Positions 1 to 6,691 of a stretch of DNA of 6,691 nt are shown piece after piece. Each line of letters begins with the position of its first letter. Within the stretch, counting starts at the first letter, position 1. Source of the DNA: CAZLHO01 sp964559455 (GTDB lineage: Bacteria; Krumholzibacteriota; Krumholzibacteriia; LZORAL124-64-63). The DNA lies in assembly GCA_964559455.1 (NCBI GenBank), contig CAZLHO010000095.1, positions 1 to 6,691 of the forward strand, written 5' to 3'. Both the position numbers and the translations under genes were made by a program. The notes under the pieces were generated by a model, which did no database searches, was not told the origin of the DNA, and was given only the letters and a program-made list of their open reading frames with translations.

Positions 1-167
1 GACGATCGACGACCGGCGCGGCCTCGCTCACGGTCGGGCAGGGTTCCGCGCAGGCAGCCGGCGGCAGGACGCCGCCGGCGCCGGAGCGAAAAGAGGGAGA
101 CGCCCCGGATGGGCGTCCCCTCGTCCCTGCAGGACCGTGAGCGAGGCCGCGCCCATCGTCAAGCGTC
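1..167. repeat. Large imperfect inverted repeat with two nested hairpins
   Basis: The left arm (1-43) pairs with the right arm (125-167) in antiparallel. The core, 15-35 against 133-153, is 21 uninterrupted pairs. It is followed by a 2x2 mismatch (36-37/131-132) and six more pairs (38-43/125-130). Outwards, 8-12 pair with 156-160, 6 with 162 and 1-4 with 164-167, so 37 of 43 positions pair and the repeat may continue past the left edge. The enclosed 81 bases fold into two further hairpins, 57-65/71-79 (nine perfect pairs, loop AGGAC) and 93-105/111-122. The outline is a long stem closing on two short arms. It could be a MITE-like or REP-like element, a structured transcript end of an upstream gene, or a regulatory structure. 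No coding sequence is evident here. Confidence 0.75.
89..122 (-). terminator. Candidate rho-independent terminator on the minus strand
   Basis: Bases 93-105 pair with 111-122 (12 pairs with A98 bulged; loop CGGAT). Read on the minus strand, the stem is followed directly by four T residues (plus-strand AAAA at 89-92), the layout of an intrinsic terminator. Read on the plus strand, GTCC follows and there is no T run, so plus-strand termination is less likely. It lies inside the larger inverted repeat, upstream of the carboxylase promoter. The transcript it would stop is not visible; a leftward antisense or divergent RNA is one possibility. Confidence 0.45.
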
Positions 168-183
168 TGCAAAGTTTCGAAAG

Positions 184-211
184 TTGACCGCAATCCCCCT
201 CCGGGTATAGG
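184..211 (+). promoter_or_regulatory. Candidate sigma70-type promoter of the carboxylase operon
   Basis: A -35-like TTGACC (184-189) and a -10-like TATAGG (206-211) are separated by 16 bases. TTGACC matches five of six consensus bases and TATAGG four of six. Transcription would start near 218, giving a leader of about 70 bases before the start codon at 287. The AT-rich patch stands out in an otherwise GC-rich region. A repeated AAAGTT (171-176 and 180-185) and the palindrome TTTCGAAA (175-182) lie at the edge of the -35 box and could be an operator. Confidence 0.5.
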
Positions 212-271
212 ATCCCTGGTCGGTCGCGCCGTCGGGCAGACCGCGGCCGCCACCACCTCCTACCCCATCCC

Positions 272-277
272 GGAAGG
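272..277 (+). promoter_or_regulatory. Ribosome binding site for the carboxyltransferase gene
   Basis: GGAAGG ends nine bases before the ATG at 287, which supports that start. The encoded N-terminus (MSETFAERLARLNALREQ) also begins where family members normally begin. Confidence 0.6.
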
Positions 278-286
278 GCGCGCACC

Positions 287-1832
<1,546 letters not shown>

Positions 1833-1834
<2 letters not shown>

Positions 1835-1840
1835 GGAGGA
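1833..1840 (+). promoter_or_regulatory. Ribosome binding site overlapping the upstream stop codon
   Basis: AGGGAGGA begins inside the TAG stop (1832-1834) of the carboxyltransferase gene and ends three bases before the ATG at 1844. This suggests translational coupling of the two subunits. Confidence 0.7.
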
Positions 1841-1843
1841 ACG

Positions 1844-3397
1844 ATGACCGCCAAGCCGAAGCCCTTCGACAAGGTGCTCGTGGCCAACCGCGGCGAGATC
1901 GCGGTGCGCGTGATCCAGGGCCTGCGCGAGGCGGGCCTGGCCAGCGTGGCCGTCTACTCCGACGCCGACCGCACCGCCCTGCACGTGCTGGCCGCCGACG
2001 AGGCCGTGCGCCTGGGTCCCGCCCCCGCTTCCGAGAGCTACCTGGACACCGCGCGCATCCTGGCCGCCGCCAAGGAGACCGGCGCCGGCGCCGTCCATCC
2101 CGGCTACGGCTTCCTGGCCGAGAACGCCGCCTTCGCCCGGGCCTGCGAAACCGCGGGCCTGGTCTTCATCGGCCCCACGCCGGAGTCGATCGAGCTGATG
2201 GGCAACAAGCTGGCCGCGCGGCGGCTGATGCTCGAGAGCGGCGTGCCCGTGATCCCGGGCACGTCGGAGGCCGTGCGCGAGCCCGAGGCGGCCCTGGCCG
2301 CGGCCCGCGAGATCGGGCTGCCGGTGCTGCTGAAGGCCGCGGCCGGCGGCGGCGGCAAGGGCATGCGCGTGGTGCGCGACGAGCAGGAGCTGGCGTCGGC
2401 CCTGCGCCAGACCATGGGCGAGGCCAAGGCCGCCTTCGGCGACGACTCCGTCTTCGTCGAGCGCTTCATCGACGACCCCAAGCACATCGAGGTGCAGGTG
2501 CTCGGCGACGGCGCCGGCAACGTGGTCCACCTCTTCGAGCGCGAGTGCTCGGTGCAGCGGCGCCACCAGAAGGTGATCGAGGAATCGCCTTCGCCCAGCC
2601 TGACCGACGCGCAACGCACGGCGATCTGCGCCGCGGCGGTGCGCACGGCCCGGGCGGTGGACTACCGCAACGCCGGCACCGTCGAGTTCATCCTGGCGCC
2701 CGACGGCGGCTTCTACTTCCTGGAGATGAACACCCGGCTGCAGGTGGAGCATCCGATCACCGAACTGGTGGTCGGCGTCGACCTGGTGCTGGCGCAACTG
2801 CAGGTGGCCCGCGGCGAGGGCCTGCCCTGGCGGCAGGAGGACCTGATCCAGCGGGGCTGGGCCATCGAGTTCCGCATCTACGCCGAGGACCCGGCCCGCA
2901 ACTTCGCGCCGTCGATCGGCCGCATCACGTCCCTGCACGCCCCCACCGGACCGGCCGTGCGCCTGGACACCGGCGTCTACGAGGGCTTCGACGTGCCCAT
3001 CCACTACGACCCGCTGCTGGCGAAGCTGGTGGTCTGGGGCGAGAACCGCGGCCGGGCGATCGCCCGCGGCAAGCGCGCCCTCTCCGAATGCGTGCTGCAC
3101 GGACCGGGGCACAACATCCCCTTCCACCTGTGGGCCCTGGACCGTCCCGAATTCGTGGACGGAAGCTACACGACCCACTTCATCGAAGAGGCCTTCGATC
3201 CGGCCGACTTCCTGGACCCCCTGCCCGCCGAGGATCGCGAGGCCCTGCTGACCGCCGCCGCCCTCTTCGAGGCCGAGCGCCGCCTGTCGGTGGTCAAGAC
3301 CCCCGACCCCAGCGCCGCCTGCCCCCAGGAGGAGCAGCAGAAGACGATGACCAACTGGCGCCGCACCGGCCTGCGCGCCATGACCGGCCGGGACTGA
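1844..3397 (+). CDS. Biotin carboxylase subunit of acyl-CoA carboxylase, with C-terminal extension
   Basis: This ATP-grasp enzyme carboxylates the biotin of the carrier protein using ATP and bicarbonate. The order is canonical: N-terminal VLVANRGEIAVRVI, HPGYGFLAEN, MGNK (Lys122), ATP-binding KAAAGGGGKGMRVV (Lys164-Val177), ECSVQRRHQKVIEE, catalytic EMNTRLQVEHPITE (Glu294, Asn296, Arg298) and FRIYAEDP (Arg344). These match E. coli AccC Lys116, Lys159, Glu288/Asn290/Arg292 and Arg338 with a shift of five or six residues. MGNK has Asn where GDK is common. At 517 residues it is some 65 longer than a standalone AccC. The tail (AAALFEAERR..., then NWRRTGLRAM) resembles the segment that links biotin carboxylase to the BT domain in PccA/MccA alpha subunits. 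The gene therefore looks like the front part of a split alpha subunit, and accC or pccA would both be partial labels. The next start lies 22 bases downstream in a different frame, behind its own ribosome binding site. Confidence 0.95.
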   Translation: MTAKPKPFDKVLVANRGEIAVRVIQGLREAGLASVAVYSDADRTALHVLAADEAVRLGPAPASESYLDTARILAAAKETGAGAVHPGYGFLAENAAFARACETAGLVFIGPTPESIELMGNKLAARRLMLESGVPVIPGTSEAVREPEAALAAAREIGLPVLLKAAAGGGGKGMRVVRDEQELASALRQTMGEAKAAFGDDSVFVERFIDDPKHIEVQVLGDGAGNVVHLFERECSVQRRHQKVIEESPSPSLTDAQRTAICAAAVRTARAVDYRNAGTVEFILAPDGGFYFLEMNTRLQVEHPITELVVGVDLVLAQLQVARGEGLPWRQEDLIQRGWAIEFRIYAEDPARNFAPSIGRITSLHAPTGPAVRLDTGVYEGFDVPIHYDPLLAKLVVWGENRGRAIARGKRALSECVLHGPGHNIPFHLWALDRPEFVDGSYTTHFIEEAFDPADFLDPLPAEDREALLTAAALFEAERRLSVVKTPDPSAACPQEEQQKTMTNWRRTGLRAMTGRD

Positions 3398-3405
3398 GTC
3401 CCGCC

Positions 3406-3413
3406 GAGAGGAG
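3406..3413 (+). promoter_or_regulatory. Ribosome binding site for the biotin carrier gene
   Basis: GAGAGGAG lies six bases before the ATG at 3420. A strong independent site here argues that the split between biotin carboxylase and carrier is real and not a sequencing frameshift. Confidence 0.65.
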
Positions 3414-3419
3414 TCCGCC

Positions 3420-3950
<531 letters not shown>

Positions 3951-3982
3951 GCAGCGGTCATCGCCATCGGTCTAAGACGGAG

Positions 3983-4025
3983 GGGCCGGACACACGAGGT
4001 GCCCGGCCGTCGTGTCTCGAGGCCC
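3983..4025. terminator. Long intergenic hairpin between convergent genes, likely bidirectional terminator
   Basis: GGGCC (3983-3987) pairs with GGCCC (4021-4025). GACACACGA (3989-3997) pairs with TCGTGTCTC (4010-4018) apart from one C/C mismatch, and the 12-base loop is 3998-4009. A small internal loop (3988 against 4019-4020) joins the two helices. It sits in the 92-bp gap between two converging stop codons (3950 and 4043), the expected place for a shared terminator. No T run follows on either strand, so it would be non-canonical or help Rho-dependent termination. An alternative outer pairing of 3979-3985 with 4034-4040 is also possible. Confidence 0.5.
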
Positions 4026-4042
4026 GGGAGAGCCCCCTCCCC

Positions 4043-5380
4043 TCAAGGCGCGTCGAAGATCAAGGTCTGCAGGCGCTCCATGTCCAGCCCCTGGTCGAGA
4101 CACGGCAGCGGCGCGGCCAACTCGAAACGCGGATCTTCCCACTCGACGCCGTCGGCGTCGGTGATCACGAAACGCTCGTACAGCTGCCAGAGAGCCACGA
4201 CCTTGATCTTGCCCGGATCGGCCGGCAGGGCCGTGTACGAATGGGTGGTCGTCACCTCGTCGCTGATGGTCATCTCGCGATGGAAGTCCTGGTGGAACTC
4301 GCTTTCGATGGTGGCGGAGATGAAGCCCCACGACGCCGACACCGAGACGCCGATGGACCAGCCGAAGGACTGGCCCTGGGTCTCCGAGACCCCGCGGGTC
4401 TTGGTGTAGCTGTAGGTGTACTCGTTGCCTGCGTCCATGCTGAGCTGGAAGATGCGCTTCCAGTAGAGGCGGCGTTGCACGTGCGGCGCCACCGAAGCGC
4501 CGGCGGCCGCGCCCAGGAATACGGGCTGATTGGTCTCGTAATAGGCGCATGGCACCGGGTCGGGACAGGGTGGTTCGAGGGGAGCGTCAGTCTCCAGGAT
4601 GTAGGCGAAAGCCTGCGTGAACGTGGTGTTGTTCCACGTTCCGTCGCCGTGCATATGCACGAACTTCTCGCTGTTCAAATAGTTGGGCTCGCCCGCCCTC
4701 CAGTTGGTCCAGCCCACCGGGGCCCCGCTGGTCCAGAACCACTCGTAGCTGGGACTCGCCCAGTCGGTCAGGCCGATGAAGTGTTCGCCGGGATGGACGG
4801 CGTCCAGGGCCTCGACGAGGAAGGCGTTCTCGTCGGCCGTGTTGATGTCGGCGAGCCGGCCGCCCAGGCAGCGGCAGCTGACGTCGGCGTACATCCAGCG
4901 CGTCGGCGTCGTGCAGACGTAGTAATAACTGTCGCCGTACTGGCCCAGAGCTACGAAAGGCCAGTCCACGCTCTCGCTGCTGAAGTCGTACCAGTTATAG
5001 CTATCGTCGAACTGCAGGCCCGCGGGGAAACACGGAACGCCGTCACGGTAGATCTGTCTGCGACCTGGCGCGAGGCGGAAATCGAGCACGCAGGCCTCGT
5101 TCAACTCGGCCAGGCCGGCGGCCGTGTATCCGGCCAGGTCGGGGCTCAGGTTCTGGAGCGGGGCGATATCCGTCACCAGGAAATCCGAGCGGTCGGGAAG
5201 CTGGTCTCCGGGGTTGTCGATGGTGGGGAGCGCCGGCGTGTCGGAGTCGCCGGGGTCATAGGGCGCCGTCGGCCCGTCGTCACCCGAGCAGGCGCCCACC
5301 GACAGCGCCAGGAGCAGGGCGGGGACGAGCAGGATGCGTGTCCGGAGGATGTCGATCGCAGGGGACATTCCAGTCTGCAT
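4043..5380 (-). CDS. Predicted lipoprotein with C-type lectin domain and aerolysin-like C-terminal region
   Basis: The 445-residue product starts with a lipoprotein signal: RTRILL, a hydrophobic run, then SVGAC with Cys31 as the lipidated residue. A Pro/Asp/Gly-rich linker follows (32-65). Residues about 150-263 are a C-type lectin domain: TRWMYADVSCRCLGGRLADI, FIGLTDWASPSYEWFWTSG, TNWRAGEPN and a final AYILE. Glu231-Pro232-Asn233 is the EPN motif associated with calcium-dependent mannose-type binding, but the usual WND reads Trp249-Asn250-Asn251. Residues about 270-445 fit no common lectin partner. They are Ser/Thr-rich with strict alternation at 339-353 (F-G-W-S-I-G-V-S-V-S-A-S-W-G-F), and later DPGKIKVVALWQLYERFVI, recalling aerolysin/ETX-MTX2 pore formers. 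That resemblance is by eye. The first ATG is preferred over Met5 because AAGAGG lies upstream at proper spacing. GC content is lower than in the neighbours. Ligand and function are unknown; cell-surface carbohydrate binding is likely. Confidence 0.85.
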   Translation of the reverse strand: MQTGMSPAIDILRTRILLVPALLLALSVGACSGDDGPTAPYDPGDSDTPALPTIDNPGDQLPDRSDFLVTDIAPLQNLSPDLAGYTAAGLAELNEACVLDFRLAPGRRQIYRDGVPCFPAGLQFDDSYNWYDFSSESVDWPFVALGQYGDSYYYVCTTPTRWMYADVSCRCLGGRLADINTADENAFLVEALDAVHPGEHFIGLTDWASPSYEWFWTSGAPVGWTNWRAGEPNYLNSEKFVHMHGDGTWNNTTFTQAFAYILETDAPLEPPCPDPVPCAYYETNQPVFLGAAAGASVAPHVQRRLYWKRIFQLSMDAGNEYTYSYTKTRGVSETQGQSFGWSIGVSVSASWGFISATIESEFHQDFHREMTISDEVTTTHSYTALPADPGKIKVVALWQLYERFVITDADGVEWEDPRFELAAPLPCLDQGLDMERLQTLIFDAP

Positions 5381-5386
5381 GACGGT

Positions 5387-5393
5387 ACCTCTT
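5387..5393 (-). promoter_or_regulatory. Ribosome binding site for the lectin lipoprotein gene
   Basis: On the minus strand AAGAGGT lies six bases before the ATG at 5380. No comparable site precedes the second in-frame ATG at 5368, so the upstream start is preferred. Confidence 0.55.
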
Positions 5394-5449
5394 GCGACAG
5401 AATGATTGCGGCAAGGCGGGGACCGCTCCGCGCACAGAATCGATTGTGA

Positions 5450-5460
5450 ATTTCAGAAAT
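5450..5460. promoter_or_regulatory. 11-bp AT-rich palindrome, possible operator
   Basis: ATTTC-A-GAAAT is a perfect 5-1-5 palindrome in the divergent intergenic region. It would overlap the transcription start of the lectin gene if the TATGAT box at 5462-5467 (minus strand) is its -10 element. That position suits a repressor site. The regulator is unknown. Confidence 0.3.
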
Positions 5461-5461
5461 C

Positions 5462-5490
5462 ATCATACCCTCGCGACGGCGCGTCGAGAA
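5462..5490 (-). promoter_or_regulatory. Weak candidate promoter for the lectin lipoprotein gene
   Basis: Read on the minus strand, TATGAT (5467 to 5462) matches five of six bases of the -10 consensus. A poor -35, TTCTCG (5490 to 5485), lies 17 bases upstream and matches three of six. The implied leader is about 75 bases. The weak -35 suggests activator dependence or a different sigma factor, if this is the promoter at all. Confidence 0.35.
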
Positions 5491-5527
5491 GCGAAATCGG
5501 GACGGAAGGGTCCGGATCCTGGCCGGC

Positions 5528-5545
5528 GGGTCGAAGCGTCGACCC
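5528..5545. repeat. Perfect 7-bp inverted repeat in the divergent intergenic region
   Basis: GGGTCGA (5528-5534) and TCGACCC (5539-5545) flank a four-base AGCG loop. It lies 86 bases before the propeller gene start and could be a leader hairpin or a protein-binding dyad. There is no T run on either strand, so a terminator is unlikely. No convincing promoter for the rightward gene was found in 5381-5630. Confidence 0.4.
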
Positions 5546-5619
5546 CCGCAACCCGGGCGCACTCCCGCCGTACTCCCCGCATCGGTCCCCCACCAATTCC
5601 AACATCCCGTATCGATCCC

Positions 5620-5625
5620 GGAGGT
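5620..5625 (+). promoter_or_regulatory. Ribosome binding site for the beta-propeller gene
   Basis: GGAGGT ends five bases before the ATG at 5631. It selects this start, which is immediately followed by a signal peptide, and no better start exists nearby. Confidence 0.65.
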
Positions 5626-5630
5626 CGCCC

Positions 5631-6691
5631 ATGCCCTCGACTCGCCCGATTCCGCTCACGATCCTGCTCGCCGTACTGTTGCTCCCGGCCCTGGCGCTCG
5701 CCGCCGCCCCCCCCGTCGTCCACAACCCAGACACGCCCGCCGACGGCGTCCGCACGCTCGCCCTCGAGGAGCTGTGGCGCCGCGGCGGCGACGACGATCA
5801 GGAGCTGATGTTCGGCGCGATCCGCCGCGCGGTCGTGGACACCGACGGCGCCGTCTTCCTGCTCGATTCGCAGCTCTGCGAGGTTAAGGTCCTGTCGTCC
5901 GGAGGCGAGTTGCTGCGCACGCTGGGGCGCCAAGGCGACGGACCGGGCGAGTTCCGCAACCCCACCGACCTCTGCCTGATGCCCGACGGCACGGTCGCGG
6001 TGACGCAGATGTTCCCCGGCCGGATCGTCAAGCTCACCCGGACGGGTGATCCGGCCGGCGCGATCACGGTGGGCGACCCGACGCAGGGGGCGTTCTACAT
6101 GGCGCGGGGCCTGAAGCGCGGCGGCGACACCGTCGTGCTCGGCGTCGCGGAGCAGCACGTGGACCAGCAGGCCGGCCGCGCCACCCGCGAGAGCTTCATC
6201 GGCACCTTCACCGAGGACGGCCGACGCGCCGTCACCTTCGCCTCGCGCACGTCGGTGATCGACCACCGCGACCTCTGCTACGACGAGGTGATCCTGGGCG
6301 AGGGACCGGACCGCCGTTACGCCGTGGCGCCGTCGGGCGACGTGGTGGTCGCCGAGCCGCGCAACGGCTACGAGCTGAAGATCTACGCTCCTGACGGCTC
6401 GCTGCGCCGGACCTTCACGCGCGACTACGAGCCCTGGGTCCGCGACGCGCGCGCCCGCGGCATCCAGGAGCGCATGCTCACCACCCTGCGCGACCGCAAC
6501 GCGCCGCACGCCTCGATCCACTTCGAGGACACCGAGCCTGACATCTCGTCGCTGCGCGTGGCGGACGACGGCCGCATCTGGGTGCTGACCAGCCGCGCGC
6601 GCTGGGAGCCCCGGAGCGACGCGTTGGCCCGCTACGACGTCTTCACGCCGGACGGCCGCTTCGCCGAGCAGGTCCTGGTGCAGTGCGAGGG
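5631..6691 (+). CDS. Exported 6-bladed beta-propeller (NHL-like) protein, 3' end missing
   Basis: The frame stays open for 353 codons to the window edge, so the C-terminus is not seen. The N-terminus is a Sec signal peptide: Arg5, the hydrophobic run LTILLAVLLLPALALA, and an Ala-X-Ala-type cleavage site before APPVV, with no lipobox Cys. The mature part reads like a 6-bladed beta-propeller/NHL protein. Segments such as AVVDTDGAVFLLDSQLCEVKVLSSGGELLRTLG, then GRQGDGPGEFRNPTDLCLMPDGTVAV, and later YAVAPSGDVVVAEPRNGYELKIYAPDG and LRVADDGRIWVLTSR repeat the pattern of a strand, Asp-Gly turn and strand. The motif G-GPGEF--P is especially typical. Such proteins usually act outside the cytoplasm as binding scaffolds; no catalytic motif is recognisable. 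It is transcribed divergently from the lectin gene across a 250-bp gap, so a functional link is possible but unproven. Confidence 0.88.
   Translation, partial: MPSTRPIPLTILLAVLLLPALALAAAPPVVHNPDTPADGVRTLALEELWRRGGDDDQELMFGAIRRAVVDTDGAVFLLDSQLCEVKVLSSGGELLRTLGRQGDGPGEFRNPTDLCLMPDGTVAVTQMFPGRIVKLTRTGDPAGAITVGDPTQGAFYMARGLKRGGDTVVLGVAEQHVDQQAGRATRESFIGTFTEDGRRAVTFASRTSVIDHRDLCYDEVILGEGPDRRYAVAPSGDVVVAEPRNGYELKIYAPDGSLRRTFTRDYEPWVRDARARGIQERMLTTLRDRNAPHASIHFEDTEPDISSLRVADDGRIWVLTSRARWEPRSDALARYDVFTPDGRFAEQVLVQCE

Noticed and set aside
1..167. The inverted repeat as an integron attC site or a tRNA gene
   Set aside because: The conserved GTTRRRY and RYYYAAC core sites of attC are absent, and there is no TTCGA-type T-loop or CCA end in a cloverleaf layout.
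3984..4008. GGCCGG and CCGGCC (3984-3989 and 4003-4008) as a separate hairpin
   Set aside because: It competes with the longer 3983-4025 hairpin, which pairs more bases. It is only a minor alternative fold.
5392..5808. A 138-codon plus-strand open frame starting in the divergent intergenic region
   Set aside because: It is Arg/Pro/Ser-rich and reads the start of the propeller gene out of frame. It has no good ribosome binding site of its own.
5463..6521. A 352-codon minus-strand open frame opposite the propeller gene
   Set aside because: The plus-strand frame has a signal peptide, a good ribosome binding site and propeller motifs. The minus-strand product is compositionally an antisense artefact.

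Overview
This is a GC-rich bacterial window. Hand counts over 60-base stretches of the carboxylase genes give about 65-80% GC. A Sec-exported beta-propeller and a lipobox-bearing lectin protein suggest a diderm bacterium with an elaborate envelope. High-GC lineages such as Krumholzibacteriota, Eisenbacteria or Myxococcota would fit the gene styles, but nothing here fixes the taxon, so this is only a guess.

Bases 1-286 carry no convincing gene. Bases 1-167 form a very large imperfect inverted repeat (37 of 43 arm positions pair) enclosing two smaller hairpins. One of these has a T4 run and would work as a terminator on the minus strand. A sigma70-like promoter (184-211) and a ribosome binding site then lead into a tight three-gene plus-strand operon (287-3950). 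It encodes a biotin-dependent acyl-CoA carboxylase: the carboxyltransferase beta subunit (515 aa), biotin carboxylase (517 aa) and a small biotin carrier protein (176 aa). Sequence motifs favour propionyl-CoA as substrate. The biotin carboxylase charges the biotin on Lys138 of the third protein with CO2, and the carboxyltransferase passes it to the acyl-CoA, giving methylmalonyl-CoA if propionyl-CoA is the substrate. The last two genes look like one PccA/MccA-type alpha subunit cut at the linker between the biotin carboxylase domain and the beta-barrel (BT) domain.

The operon converges, through a 92-bp intergenic region with a long hairpin, on a minus-strand gene (4043-5380). That gene encodes a predicted lipoprotein with a C-type lectin domain. 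Its C-terminal part has the Ser/Thr-rich alternating beta pattern of aerolysin/ETX-MTX2-type pore-forming proteins. Its base composition is visibly lower in GC (about 57-58% in sampled stretches). I consider it the most interesting item in the window.

A 250-bp region with a palindrome, a weak minus-strand promoter and a hairpin separates this gene from a divergent plus-strand gene (5631 to the window end, incomplete). That gene encodes an exported protein of the 6-bladed beta-propeller/NHL type. I see no tRNA, rRNA, CRISPR array, transposase or integrase.
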